64,000 bases of DNA from Acestrorhynchus altus (GCA_034509495.1 CM067522.1:8977277-9041276); one strand, 5' to 3'; shown: positions 10,010 to 21,538, numbered from the stretch's first letter. Made by a program: numbers and translations. Notes: generated by a model from the sequence alone, not told the origin.

Positions 10010-10700
10010 CCATTTGTGAAAGAAGAAAGGATTTGAGTTTTTAAGGACATAGGCTGATCCAAAAAGGCTGTGATGGATTCAATGACTGCGATGTAGATCC
10101 GTGACAGACCCAGATTCTTCAGTTGCCATAGGAAGTATTTCTCCTGCTGACGCTTTTTGAGGATGGGGTTGATTATGGTTCCCAGAAACTGAAGGCCTCT
10201 ACAGCTGAGACAGAAATGCTGAATGTTGTGAAGGAAGCAGTGCTGACAGGTGTCTCCTAGGCCAACTCCATAGTTTTGAGAGAGTTTGGCTCAAGATTGT
10301 ACCAAAGCAGAGCACCAGCCATTCATCCACATACCAATATGCTGATTCATTGCCATCCTGGGTGAGTCTAATGATAGTAGTTTTAGGGATTTGACAGATG
10401 GGTCTTTGGAGTAGAGTGGTGTAGAGTGAAAACAGCAAAGGGGTGAGCTCACATCCCTCAGGAGCGCCAGTGCAAACAGTCTGTACATCAGACATGCTGT
10501 TCCCCAGCTGCACCTTTTGTTTCCCATTAGAAAGGTAGTAATACAATGACAGAAGGAAAGCAAGAAACTGGGAAAATTTGGAGAAGAGGATTCCTGGTAC
10601 AATGGTGTTGAATGTTGAGCTGAAGTTCACATAAACAATATGTATATAAATTTTTTTATGAATGACTAGTCCAATTATAGTCCTATTTAAATACATACCG
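10010..10700 (-). mobile_element. Maui/L2-type LINE reverse transcriptase fragment
   Basis: On the minus strand, 10690 to 10400 reads as a decayed reverse transcriptase: VNFSSTFNTIVP followed by TGAPEGCELTPLLFSLYT, matching the FSSAFNTI and GAPQG-LSPLLF blocks of L2/Maui elements. Further on (about 10200-10040) comes the C-terminal ORF region. The YADD block is destroyed. Dead fragment without visible 5' or 3' ends. Confidence 0.75.
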
Positions 10701-10954
10701 ACACTGAACTTATGGTGTCAAGACCCATTTAAATATCTGGTTTTATCCATTTTTTACTTTTTCTGACAAATATTGAACATGCATGAGGGATGGGCCCTCT
10801 TCTCTGCCAAATAGATCTAAAAAGCCAAAAATATATCTATCACTTCTTCATTATGGGGGATTAAGAGTAGATTGATAGAATGACAGTTATATCCTTTCTG
10901 AAACAAATCCACAACATTGTAAAGTGTGAAACACGTAAAGGATTCACTTTAAAT

Positions 10955-11840
10955 GTTACATTTGTGAGGAGCCGCCCGCAACACCACCTCCAGCCACCAA
11001 GGTGTGGCTGGCAACCAGTAATCAGCACAAGTGAGATCAGGTGTGCTGTGGTTATATAAGAGACCAGCGTCTTACCCTCCATGTGGTCACTTGGTGAATG
11101 CTTCCCGAGTTGCTGCCGGTAACTCTGGTATATCTCGCTGATCTGTACCGCCTCCAAAGTGAGGAAACTTTCTGATCTTTGAAGAAAGTCTCTTTATTGC
11201 TCTTGTCCTCCTCTTGCAAATTAGAACAAGCTGATCTGCCTTCCCTCCTCACCAAGCAGGAGAGTCTATCCCTCTCTCTTTCTCTCTTTAAAGAGAGTGA
11301 CTAAAAAAAAAAACACAAAGAAGAAGAAAAGGTCTTTTATTTTCAGGTTTCATTATCATTTGAGAAATAGTTTTAAGTTCCCCCTCTCTTCACTCACTGC
11401 TCTTCAGCCCAACAACATGCCTTGTTGCTCAGACATTGGGTTAGCCCACCTGGCTAAAGCACTCACACACAGAGCACAGTGTGTGCCAGCAGGGCTTTAA
11501 ACCTGGCATTTGACAATTATCTTTTGATTTATTTACTTATTTTTTGATCAATAAAATTAATTTATTCTTACTGTTCAGATCACTGGTGCATTCTTCAACC
11601 AGCAATCTGCTGCTTAACCCTTCCTTCACTCATTGTTCACCAAGCACCTCACTTTATAAACCCTACCACTGTTGTTTTTCCATCCTGCCTCCCCACCACC
11701 ACCTGTTTGGTCCCATTGGTCATCCATGGGGTTGACTCCAGCTCCTGCCTTCCATACTCAGGTCCAAAATGCTTCAAGATCTGGTCCAACACCAGGGCCA
11801 ACACCAAAGATTGTAACTCATAAATATTAACCTTCAAATT
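10955..11840 (+). mobile_element. Possible degenerate LTR-retrotransposon sequence
   Basis: About 10955-11290 has an LTR-like promoter block (a TATATAAG at about 11053 in GC-richer DNA and a CT-rich tract). About 11580-11760 is CT/CCA-rich. No gag or pol frame, direct repeats or target duplication could be found, so this is a weak call. Confidence 0.25.
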
Positions 11841-11984
11841 GTATCCCTTTGGTCAGAATAAAATGTCTTCTGGTAGAACTGATAAAACTTAAATGGTGTT
11901 AATGTTAACAAAAGAGTACAAGCAAATGTCATTTATTTAATATGCATGTTTCAAATGGTTCCACATACAAATCTAGTCATTTTG

Positions 11985-12345
11985 TGGTTCTGAACTTCTG
12001 TCAGCGTTTTGTGCCGAACAAACAAGGCGGGATAGCAGAAGTACTTGAAGGGTTGTGGATTTTATATACAGGGAACAGGTTACACAAAGATGGAAAATAC
12101 ATGAACAACTAAAACTAACCATGATGATAATTGCATAGACAATACAAGAATACAAGTATACAAGACGAACAAGGACGGACTGAAACATAAGGACTTACAC
12201 TAATTAACTGCACATGATTACTGACACCTGGACTTGAAGACACAAGAGACACAGCTGGAAATGGGCAGAGACAGGCTATGCACTCAGAAGCATGAGAGGA
12301 GATAAACAAGGCAGGAAGGAGATGACCAGGACAGGTACGTAGCAA
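11985..12345 (-). mobile_element. LTR-like repeat (gypsy type)
   Basis: Contains 'acacctggacttgaagacac', 'gagacacagctggaaatggg' and 'ggagataaacaaggcaggaa', a pattern shared with 14815-15183 and 36345-36689, and in the other orientation with the solo LTR at 51354-51733. No internal genes. It ends in a C-run just before the gene C promoter. Confidence 0.5.
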
Positions 12346-12460
12346 CTTAATCGTGACCCCCCCCCCCCTCCCCCCCAAGTCCAGAATCAAACATTCTACC
12401 ATTCTTACATTCACCCAGAATTTTATTGCATTTATAAAATTGCTCCGTTAGTCTACATAA

Positions 12461-12640
12461 TGATGCAATGTGAAATAAGACATTAAGATCAGCATGACGA
12501 AATAATTGAATTTCCGAGAAATAGAGCCAGATCAGATGAAAAGGAGACAGCCAGATAAGGAAGTAGCGCTCTAGGAAGTGAAACTGGCTTTAGAAATATG
12601 TCTCTAAAACAGTGGGAAAAGTCAAATCTGAGCATATAAA
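12461..12640 (+). promoter_or_regulatory. Gene C promoter block: C/EBP-ATF, GAS, EICE/ISRE, kB-like, TATA
   Basis: In order: TGATGCAAT (12461-12469, C/EBP-ATF composite type), TTCCGAGAA (12512-12520, exact TTCNNNGAA STAT/GAS), GGAAGTGAAACT (12574-12585, fits the ETS-IRF element GGAANNGAAA and half an ISRE), GGGAAAAGTC (12614-12623, degenerate kB) and TATAAA (12635-12640). Gene D has the same series at 21227-21443. Function is inferred from known regulation of CXCL9-11 genes by STAT1, IRF and NF-kB. Confidence 0.6.
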
Positions 12641-12735
12641 AGCCACTGTATTCAGTCGCCACTTCATTCACACAACTGCCTGAGCAGAACCGAACTATCT
12701 AAATCACCCTGTGTGTCTCCAAGGACAAGATTGAA

Positions 12736-13401
12736 ATGAAGACTGCTGCAGCGTTTGTCATTCTTGCCTGTCTTGTTATCATGAATGTACAAGGTAGGAG
12801 TTTTTCTTTCATTTATCTAATCATTTTTAACTGTATAATAGATTGCACTCTTTTAATCTCCCAACTTTAACTTTAAGGTCATTTTTGCTGGACAACCTTT
12901 ACTGCAGTAAACAACCATTTTATGCATTTGCAGGACAGAAGACCAGTGTAAAGAGGTGTTTATGTCAAGGTCCTGGACTGAGCATAGTTCGTCAAAAGAA
13001 TGTTGAGAAGATTGAGGTTTATCCTGCTAGTCCTTCTTGTGACAATGTGGAAATCATGTAAGTTCAATCATTTTTAATAAACATTTTTTTCAATAATTCA
13101 AGATATACAGACAGGAACATGCCTACAGCACACTCTTGTGCTGACCTCTGACAGGTATAAAACCTTGACTAGATTTTCTCCTCTTTTGTAGTGTCGTACT
13201 GAAAAACGGTGCAGGGAAAAAATGTTTGAACCCAGAATCCAACTTTGCCAAGAATTACATCAAGAAAGCCATTGAAAAGAGGTAAGAAGATTTGAGAAAA
13301 ATCTGTTGCAATTCTTATTCTGAATCACAAATCAATTAAAAACAATAGAAAATCAACAGAAAATTAAATATTCACTGTTATTGTTTAGGAGTGTCCAGTA
13401 A
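12736..13401 (+). CDS. CXCL9/10/11-type (CXCL11-like) CXC chemokine, gene C, intact
   Basis: Four exons: 12736-12793, 12934-13057, 13192-13281, 13389-13401, all with GT-AG junctions in phases 1, 2, 2, giving 94 residues. Residues 1-20 are a signal peptide (MKTAAAFVILACLVI). The chemokine domain has the CXC at Cys28-Leu-Cys30, Cys55 and Cys72, which would pair 1-3 and 2-4. Lys-Arg instead of ELR precedes the CXC. KKCLNPESNFAKNYIKKAI resembles the CLNPES-type C-terminal helix entry of mammalian CXCL9/10/11, so I infer a secreted ligand of a CXCR3-type receptor attracting T and NK-type cells. The start is the first ATG 95 bases after the TATA box, and paralogues begin at the same place. AATAAA is at 13692-13697. 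The exact orthologue name in fish is uncertain. Confidence 0.88.
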
Positions 13402-13691
13402 AAAGGCAACAGAAATGGAGGATGTGAACACCAAATTCCAGAACCAGCCCAGTACTGGACATGTTAATCATGTATAGATCTATAATTGTATGTATGTATG
13501 TATATAAACCCTGTATGTATGTATAAACAAGCTCTTCCGATGCTACAAACTGTAATTTGAACTGGTAATATGTATAAAGGTGTATTTTGGAAAATGCATC
13601 ATATATAAGCTATTTGTCAATTTTTACGATTATTTATGGTTTTATATATTTTTCTTTTAAATGTTTTTACTTTTGTATTTCTGTGAATTAT

Positions 13692-13697
13692 AATAAA
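13692..13697 (+). terminator. Polyadenylation signal of gene C
   Basis: AATAAA about 290 bases after the stop codon; the UTR carries a short (TATG)n tract near 13490-13525. Confidence 0.55.
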
Positions 13698-14119
13698 ATG
13701 TATTTATCAGAACATACATGGACCTTTTCTGATTATTAATAAGTGTTCAGATTAACATTTGCCCAATATAAATTGTCCTAATATTTTGTATTTGAATATA
13801 CATGATGCTGCATAATTCAACTTGAATTCATCACCCTGGTGTTGCTGTTAAACAAATGTTTGACAGGTTAAATATTTCTAGTTACATCACACAAATCTAT
13901 ATGCTGCATGATACCCAAAATACTGTCATAGTGAAAAATGAACATTATATATAAATCCTTCTGTAAATCCACTGGTTGTTCTGAATTGTAGATAACTTTA
14001 CCTTCACTGCAATTACAGTTGGTTATTAATTTTACTAATTTGGTACATTCATTAATTGGTTATGTAATTAAGTTGTTTTTTTTTTTTCAATATTCTCTTC
14101 AATTTGGAAGTGCCAATTT

Positions 14120-14407
14120 ATCAACTCCATTAGGAATCTCATCCTATCGCATACAAAATAATACTAGGAGGATGAAGACAAGCACATGCCTCCTCCTACA
14201 TGCCTCCTACAAAACAATTGGAGGAAAGTGCTGTGTCTCCAACAATTTGCATAGGGTGTGATGTGGGGAGAGAGTGCTATCTACCCACCCAGAGAGAGCA
14301 TGGCCAATTCTTCTCCCTTGAACTCTAGGTGCCAATGGCAAGCAGCATGAGCCAGGATTTGAACCTGCAATTCTAGTTCATTAGACTGCTGAGCCACTCT
14401 GACTCAT
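14120..14407 (-). mobile_element. tRNA-derived SINE
   Basis: The right end (ggatttgaacctgcaattct ... gactgctgagccactctgac) reads on the minus strand as a tRNA-like head with A and B box. The body (gagagtgctatctacccacc ... agagcatggccaatt) recurs at 38040-38372 and in part at 28115-28245. Confidence 0.65.
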
Positions 14408-14814
14408 TTTTGTACAGGGATTTAGTTCAAATATATTTTTCTCTCTTCACATTTTACCTCTGGTTGTCCTGTGGTTGTCTCAGTTTTGTGTCTGCCTTCC
14501 TGTGTCAGTACCAGTTCCTCTCTCACTTTATCACCCAATGCTGCTTCTCTTCTATTGTTAAAACAAAAAGTAAATGTACATGTTTTTTTTTTACTAAACA
14601 TAACTTTGAAGACATACATAGATAATTCATACAAGATAATTCATCTGATTGTGTGTGAATCATTGGTCCACTGAGCATAGAGTAGAGAAAATATTTTCAT
14701 GGGTAGACAAACAGACCTCAACCTGTATATCACCAGCTATCTTGTTTATATCAGCATGGGTGACACAGTGGCTTCTCGGCTTGCTTTTTGCTATTGTAAT
14801 TAAATACACATATG

Positions 14815-15183
14815 ACAAAATTCTATAAATATGCAACAACTAGAGTTTACATCACGTGCTTCACAAAAATAGAGAAACACACAGTACTGGGGTCTTGTCA
14901 TGTGCGCAGATTTACAGAGGTAGGTGGAGGCAGAAGTACGTGCAGGGTTGTATTTGTTAACAAGATTCCATAGACAACTTACACTAACCATCACAACAAG
15001 ACATGACTAGTAGACCAGAAGACTGACAAGGACAGACTCAAACAGCCAACTTAACATGATAATGAACACCTGGACTTGACCATACATGAGACACAGCTGG
15101 GAATGGGTGGAGACAAGACATGTGCTAGAGGGGAGATAAACAAAACAAAGACCAGACCAGAGGGACAAGACAGATAGGTGACA
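14815..15183 (-). mobile_element. LTR-like repeat (gypsy type)
   Basis: Shares 'acacctggacttgaccatac', 'gagacacagctgggaatggg' and 'ggggagataaacaaaacaaa' with 36345-36689, and ends in TGACA (15179-15183) as expected for the start of an LTR on the minus strand. The other end is not clear. Confidence 0.5.
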
Positions 15184-15294
15184 GATCTTGGGTTCAAGGC
15201 CTTTTCTGGGTGGATTTCCTCCAGGGACTCAGGTTTCCTCCCACATTCCAAAAACATGGTTATCAGGTGAATTGGTTACTCTTAAATGCAAAGG

Positions 15295-15298
<4 letters not shown>

Positions 15299-15332
<34 letters not shown>
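15299..15332. repeat. (GT)n microsatellite
   Basis: Pure GT run after a repeat-like block (15184-15290, 'ggtttcctcccacattccaa') common to fish interspersed repeats. Confidence 0.9.
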
Positions 15333-15335
<3 letters not shown>

Positions 15336-15339
15336 CCAG

Positions 15340-15880
15340 ATGTGTTACCTACACAGCTTCCTCCTGAGACAGAGCTGAAATAATCAGATGATCTGATTTA
15401 AAATGAGAAAGATTTTTTAAATAGCTTCTTAAGATATTTGAGCTGCTTTCTTTGGCAGTTTTTGAGGCACTTTTACCTGAAACACTATCTGTTTCCAGCA
15501 TTTCCAGTCCAAAGTGTCTGATATGGTGTGTTGTAGAAATTCATATGATACTGTATGTATTCATTTTGTGATATATGTGATATATGTGTTAATAGTCTTT
15601 GAGTCACTGTTTCATTCTATATGCATTGAACACTAGGTTGCTAGTTGATTAGGTTCTCCTCTCTTCTGTTAGGCTGTTCTGTGGCTTTGTACAAAAGCAA
15701 TGTATTCTGCTCATTTAGAAATCCACATCATTTTTTCTTCTCTTCCAAAAAGGCCCTAGTGGAGTTATAAAATTATATATTGTTAATTAAAAAGAATCAC
15801 ATTTTTTGTGAAACCTGACAAAATAATTATAGTTAAATTAGTTGATATTGTTTTGTTTTAGGTTTATATATCAAATGTTT
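15340..15880. other. No gene seen
   Basis: AT-rich sequence without recognisable coding or repeat structure. Confidence 0.45.
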
Positions 15881-15889
15881 ATATACTTC

Positions 15890-16545
15890 AAGTCCCTGCA
15901 CCGACTCTGCAACCGCATTTTGGCCCTCCGCGTCACCCGTAGCTTCAGGTGAGCTGGCTGATGAGGGAGGTGTGTAGTGGTGGAGCTCCGTGTTTGAGTG
16001 AAGATATATACGTTTCTGTGTTCAGTTAATGGAAAGAAATGATCTTCCCCTCTGTTTTAGTCATCCCTTAATATATTTATAGAGGATGTCAGTGGATCCT
16101 GTGTCCCACGTGTTTAGGCGCTAAACGCTGATGATGCGTTAGAGGTTGGGCCTAACGGTGTGCTCATCTCTCCCTTATATCTTTCACTCTCAGAGCTCCC
16201 TGTGGTTGCAGAGTACTAACCTCTTAAAAAATGTTTACATGTATGTGCAGGTATGTTGTCCATATTATTTTAAAAGTTTTTGTTAATTCAAAAAAATAAT
16301 AAAACTTGCCTCTAAAATATAAATTTGTAAAGCTCTATATGATCACCAAAGAACTGTATATTTTTTAGTATTATTTGAGATGTGTACTTGGTGAAATCCA
16401 TAGCTTCAGGTGATGCAGGAGATTGAATAAAGAGCAAGTTAACCCCATTCATTTTGTCATCCTGGAGCCTGATCGTCTTCACCCACCCTGAACTAGACTC
16501 AAGAAATGACGGGGCAGCAGGCCGTCACACTGGCAGCGTGAAGCT
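15890..16545 (+). other. GC-richer islands, possible LTR end
   Basis: 15897-15960 and 16095-16175 stand out as GC-rich. Near 16429 there is AATAAA, followed about 100 bases later by 'gccgtcacactggcagcgtg'. An LTR end followed by a TGG-type primer site would look like this. No partner LTR or internal frame was found, so origin is open. Confidence 0.25.
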
Positions 16546-16966
16546 GGTACCGTCACACTACCATTAACACCTTAAATATCTGCCCCATAATATACTGTAG
16601 ATAATAGAAGATACTTTGAGATAACCAAGTTATTAATACACTAATAACTACTTGATTATCTAAAAGGAAGGAAAGTTTACAAAGTTGATGAGAGGATTAG
16701 AATTATACCAGCAGACCTTCTGTCATCACATGTTCCAAGTCTAAATCAGAAAAGCCCAAAATACAGAAGCAAGCACTATTTAAGAGTGCTTTGGTTGAAG
16801 ATGTTCAAACAGATGTACCAGACGTTTTGAGAGGTGGCCTGATGTGCAAAATAAGTGCTCTCAAAAATACCTACATGGGTGATTTAGACAGGTCAATTCT
16901 ACTGTTCCTCTGCTGAAGTTAGAAGCAATAATCACAAAGTGAGTCAGAGTTTTTATCAGAACAGGT

Positions 16967-17427
16967 TTTATTTTTAAGAAAATATCAATAAAATTATTTA
17001 CATTATTTACATGAATACAATCAGTAGAGTTACTATACATGCTGCCATTGGCTCATCTCTTCAGCCAGCTGCCAGATTCCAGGGATTGCCTCCAACAGGT
17101 CCAGAATCTCTTGGGCTGTAATGATGACCTCCCATATGAAGATGTACTCTCTTCTGGGTCTGGTATGTGGAGGCTCATCTATGTCATGTTCATCACAGAT
17201 GGTGTGATCTGAGAGGAATGTCCTCTCTCTTCCTCTTGTGATGATTGTGGAGGTGATCATTCTGGGCTGCTGAGGAACATAACGTGGGACGTTGGTGGAT
17301 CACAAATGTGTATCTCCCACACATTCGGTACACTGTAAAGCCCTGAAATGAAAGAAACATAACAGAGAAGGTTCATCAAAAACTACTTCTCTCAGGGCTG
17401 TGAGCTGCTGATATCATTAATAACAAC

Positions 17428-17466
<39 letters not shown>

Positions 17467-17800
17467 CATCATAGCCTAAACTTGTACAGCAAAATGCTAT
17501 ATGTTTAACACATACATAGTTGTATATACTGTGTATGAGGTACATGCTTGGCATATAGGCAGCAGTGGTGGAGGTAAAGCCCTAGTGATGGAGTAGTTGT
17601 GGCAGCATGACTCCCGAGACAGTGTGGTCAGAATGCAGGTCTGAAAATGAGACAGTTAACCTGTTAGAATGGCTGAACCACATTGAACATCAACAATATC
17701 ATCAAATTATAAAATTCTATATCCCCTCTTAATAATAATAACAATAATTATTATCCTCATTATTATTGTTGTTATTATTGTTATTTTTATTATCATTCTT

Positions 17801-17831
<31 letters not shown>

Positions 17832-18727
17832 TTATTATTATTATTATTATTATTATAATTATAGCACCCTACCCTACCCTACAGCATAATGCTATATATT
17901 TAACACATACATAGTTGTATATACTGTGTATGAGGTACATACGTGGCAGATTCCTGGCATCAGCATTTGAGCCCATGTAATGGAACGGGTGTGTCATACT
18001 GACTCCAGAGGCAGGGGGATCAGAATGCGGTTCTGGAAATGAGACATTTAACCTGTTAGAAAGGCTGAACTACACTGAAACAAATCAACTGAATCATACT
18101 AGATGCTCTGTGATCTAGAAGGAGGTTTTCTATAAGAAACTGAAGTGCTGGACTGTGTGAAACTGTGATCAAATGATAGTTCAGATACAATGACATTTAA
18201 GTAGTAAGTTACAACTATTCATCCAACTGTAACCCCTTGTCATTTAGTCTAGACCAGTGTTTCTCAACCCTTGTCCTGGAGGCCACCCTGCCATGCATAT
18301 TTTAGTGCCTTCCCTGCTTCCAACATACCTGATTCAGGGTTGAGAATCAATTGCCTAGATCTTACTTTGTTAAAAAATAAATAAATAAACCCCACAAAGA
18401 TTAATGACTAGATTGAGAATTGTTTTCCTTGTTCTTTAGATGATCATCTATTTAAAACTCACCAGAAATGGCTGAATGTAACTGGGCTCCAGAGATCCAG
18501 TGGTGTCCTGTGAGAGTCCTGCAGTTGTTCGCGATGATCAGATTTGATGAAATTGTAATCAGACCGCAGAGCAAAAGAGCAGGAGTGACTTTTTTAAGGT
18601 CTGTCAGCAAATAAATGAAGATCAAACGCTCAAAACATAACAGTCCAAACAGTTGCTTAGTTATTGACTCTTTTCTACTGCACTGGTCATGGCAGTAATA
18701 AGGGGCTGTATTAGTATCACAGCACAC
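16967..18727 (-). CDS. Candidate multi-exon gene, unrecognised
   Basis: Reading right to left: an open exon 18727-18463, starting MCCDTNTAPYYC and containing a hydrophobic stretch (TPALLLCGLITISSNLI), ends at a good donor (CTG-gtgagt) in phase 1. An exon at 18032-17943 has a CCAG acceptor, 90 bases, a GTATGT donor and phase 1 at both ends. A terminal exon starts at 17342 after TTTCATTTCAG and can be read in phase 1 to a stop at 17257. Another frame at 17260-17033 is also open (ending EILDLLEAIPGIWQLAEEM). AAUAAA on this strand is at about 16967-16972. Consistent phases argue for a real gene, perhaps a small membrane or secreted protein. Competing open frames, no homology I recognise and the absence of an obvious promoter argue against. 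A spliced non-coding RNA is possible. Confidence 0.3.
17431..18110. repeat. Tandem duplication of a microsatellite-exon unit
   Basis: About 17440-17725 and 17845-18110 are two copies of one unit: an ATT-type microsatellite (17431-17466; 17831-17857), 'acacatacatagttgtatat', 'ctgtgtatgaggtacat', a candidate exon and 'agttaacctgttagaa' or 'atttaacctgttagaa'. The left copy's exon (17640 leftwards) has a stop codon and a GC donor. The right copy's exon is open with a GT donor. A CTT-type run (17798-17830) separates them. Confidence 0.7.
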
Positions 18728-18949
18728 ATTTACTAGTACAACAGTGCATTTTTACTGACTGTAGCATCATGTATGAGAAAGAAATCAAAGTAAAAGCAAA
18801 ATGATATTTCCAATGTTAAACTTGGCAAACCAACTTTCTGGACAAGAATGAGGATTAACAGTGGATAAACTGATGGAGAGAAAGAAAAGGAGGAAGGGAG
18901 TGAAAGGGAGTGTGAGCATCATATTTGATAATATACCTCCTATAACACT

Positions 18950-19070
18950 ATATACTGAGCTGCTGTTTACAGTATTTGTGTTTACTGTGCTGGTGTTTAC
19001 AGTATTTGTGTTTACTGAGCTGGTGTTTACAGTAGGTGTGTGTTTACTGAACTGGTGTTTACAGTGGGAT
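18950..19070 (+). repeat. Minisatellite, unit about 36 bases
   Basis: Three to four imperfect units built on 'ctggtgtttacagtatttgt' and 'gtttact'. It makes a chance frame of VFTV/VFTE repeats. Confidence 0.75.
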
Positions 19071-19743
19071 TAGCTGCTCATGGTGACTAAGTTTCACAGG
19101 GTTATTTACTTCACTGCAGTTCACCTCTTTAGTTACGAGAGTTAGGGAAAGATAAGCCCAAACTGTGAGAAAGCAGCTCATCCACACAGTCAGAGAGGAC
19201 AGAGTGGAGGAGACACTGTCACCTCCTCAGGAGGCCTTATTGCTTGTCTAAACAAGGGGTAGTTTTAATAACACAATCAAATGGATCAGCTTATTTTACA
19301 TTTGTTTCTGCAGTACACTGACCATTTGATTCTTCTGTTTAGTATTCTAAAATACTGTTGTAAAATGTGTTTGTAGTTCACCAGCATTACTGCCAATACC
19401 ACTGCAGTGGACAATTCCTTGTCCTGCCTCATGTCAGAGACCCAAATGGATGATGCTACATATCCATAAATCACTTTTCCACAGGTACAGTGACAATCAG
19501 GTCTTCTAATGTAATTCACCATTGTCTCTTACTCATGTGTTTTGTTGTTTTCTAATCAACTAAGGGGGGGTAGAAGGTATTTCATGATGGAATTCCAGAT
19601 TACTGTAGTGCATCTTGAAGGTTAGGTGTAGTGGGATTTTTATTGCAGATTTTAGCTTTCACAGAGATTTTTTTTCTTAGTTAATTATCACTGTTTTCTA
19701 TACACTCCCATCGTCTCCACAACCCATTCATTCAGTATGTGAG

Positions 19744-19746
<3 letters not shown>

Positions 19747-19817
<71 letters not shown>
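19747..19817. repeat. (AT)n microsatellite
   Basis: Pure AT run of about 70 bases. Confidence 0.95.
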
Positions 19818-19820
<3 letters not shown>

Positions 19821-19985
19821 GGTTCTTTAAGTAATGCAGTAGAACTACTTTTGGTTCCATAAAGAGCCATAAAGTAATAGAGACCAGACCTCCTTCACCA
19901 AGCTTCTCCTTAATCACACGCCTCTTATTACACACTCTGTTCTTCGTGAAACCAAAAGTGGTTCCTCTTTGCTGAAATAAAAACA
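19818..19985. mobile_element. MITE of the 'aaatggttcttt' family
   Basis: Begins 'aaatggttctttaagtaatg' and has near its right end 'gaaaccaaaagtggttcctc', the inverted partner of 'ctacttttggttccat'. Other copies lie at 42219-42362 and 62133-62395. Confidence 0.6.
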
Positions 19986-20218
19986 AACAAACAAAAGAAC
20001 GAATCGAAGCACCTTCATTGTTAAAAGTAGACCACTGGCAAGATTAAGAATCATGTCGTTCAAACTCCAGGCCTTGGGCACCTTTACAGTGATGCATGAT
20101 GTCAGACCTCTAACTACTCCTTGTAAAATATTCTTCATTGGACAAAAGACTAAGACAACGTGACATTATATTGGATTATGGTGATGGGGCTCATTCTTTC
20201 CGCTGCTTTGAACATTGT

Positions 20219-20219
20219 N

Positions 20220-20252
<33 letters not shown>
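20219..20252. repeat. (AT)n microsatellite with one unknown base
   Basis: AT run starting at the single N at 20219. Confidence 0.9.
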
Positions 20253-20256
<4 letters not shown>

Positions 20257-20294
20257 TTTATATTTTTTATATAAGACATTCAATCAACCCTAAT

Positions 20295-20450
20295 GCTAAC
20301 TTGTACAAGACTTCCGTTATAATCAGAGAAAGTATTTCCAAGAAATGAGAAGGCAAGAGGAACAGGAACCTCTCTGAAACAAAAAGTTGGCTTTGTGTGA
20401 GATCCACCACAAAAAAAAGTGATGAGCAATGGCAAAATGAAGATGTCTGC
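20295..20450 (+). promoter_or_regulatory. Relic chemokine promoter without a gene (left of D)
   Basis: It aligns by eye with 23175-23345: 'gctaacttgtacaaga', 'gagaaagtatttccaagaaa' and 'tctgaaacaaaaagtt'. TTCCAAGAA (20336-20344) is an exact GAS-type site and GAAACAAAAAGTT (about 20376) is ISRE-like. No NF-kB site or TATA box is kept. ATGAAGATGTCTGCAGACC near 20436 could be a remnant of exon 1 but is not open in a family-like frame. Confidence 0.45.
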
Positions 20451-20599
20451 AGACCTCATGCAATCTGCTTGTGGTGGACATCTGGGAAAAGATTGTGAGA
20501 TGTAGGCCTGGAGCTTTCCATATACAGACTCAGATCATACCACTGTCCACTAAACATCAGAGGGCTTATGGACGTGCATATCATGTCATTGTAAAGTAA

Positions 20600-21180
20600 T
20601 TATCATCAAAGCTACTTTCTCAATTCTTTTTTTTACTCATTAAAATTGGTGCAGATCATACTGTAGATAGATGTACATAGATCTCCCTTTTCACTTAGTG
20701 CCGCTTCCTTTTGTTTTGACTTTATTGAGGTTTAATTAATCACCAATTTCAATAAGTATTTTTTTTTTTTTAATAATTTTTAGGATCAACTTTTGAATCA
20801 GTTCTAGATATGTTTTAGGACAAATTTAACATCAAAAGGAAGACAGAATTAAACTGGCTGGATTCTAAACAAATAACAACCCAAACATAATTTTTGAATG
20901 GACAAATCTCTTAAGCATGGCAGAAGCACTGTTATGGCCTGCCATGTTCAGCTGCAGTTGGAACTGGGTCTGTGACTTTTATTGAAAATATGATCAATGA
21001 TAGAAGCAGCACAATGATTTCAGAAATGTATGCGAATGGCAAAGACTTTATCTCTCAATTGTTACCATTCAAATTATAAATCTTTGTTCAGATTTTTTTC
21101 CCTGCAGCTATAAGAAGCTCTGCATTGCAGAAATCTGACACATCACCGGAGTGACTATACATTGCAGTTTGGATGTTTTC
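20600..21180. other. No gene seen
   Basis: AT-rich with a T-run near 20760; nothing recognisable on either strand. Confidence 0.45.
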
Positions 21181-21226
21181 CCAGACCAGAATTTATTACA
21201 ATGAAAATATGATTCAGTCTACATAA

Positions 21227-21443
21227 TGATGCAATATGGAATAAGATGTCCAAATCAGCATGATGAAATCCAGCCTTGTTAACTACTGACTGTACACCTG
21301 TAAGAGCATTTCCCAGAAATAATGCCTGATTAGGAGAAAAAAAGAGAAAGCAGAGAAGAAGCTGAGCTTTAGGAAGTGAAAGTGACTTCAAAAAGATTAA
21401 TCTCAAGCAAAACACTGGGGAAAGCCCAGGCTGAGCATATAAA
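21227..21443 (+). promoter_or_regulatory. Gene D promoter block: C/EBP-ATF, GAS, EICE/ISRE, kB-like, TATA
   Basis: TGATGCAAT (21227-21235), TTCCCAGAA (21310-21318, exact GAS), GGAAGTGAAAGTGA (21372-21385, ETS-IRF type), GGGGAAAGCCC (21417-21427, kB-like) and TATAAA (21438-21443) follow in the same order as in gene C. The flanking text is also shared (ctacataatgatgcaat). Sites are read by eye; binding is inferred. Confidence 0.6.
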
Positions 21444-21538
21444 AGTGACCACTTTCACTCACTGCTTTATTCACTCAGCTGCCTGAGAAGAAACAAACTT
21501 CTAAATAATCACCCAGGGTCTCCAAGAACAGGATCGAA

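Noticed and set aside
14330..14407. tRNA-like A/B boxes (also 38290-38372 and 45971-46040)
   Set aside because: They are heads of SINEs; no complete cloverleaf could be drawn, so no tRNA gene is called.
18861..19073. Frame with VFTV/VFTE repeats
   Set aside because: Product of the minisatellite at 18950-19070.
19688..19986. Frames with long Tyr-Ile repeats
   Set aside because: They come from the (AT)n microsatellite at 19747-19817; the same holds for 20160-20348 and 22187-22378.
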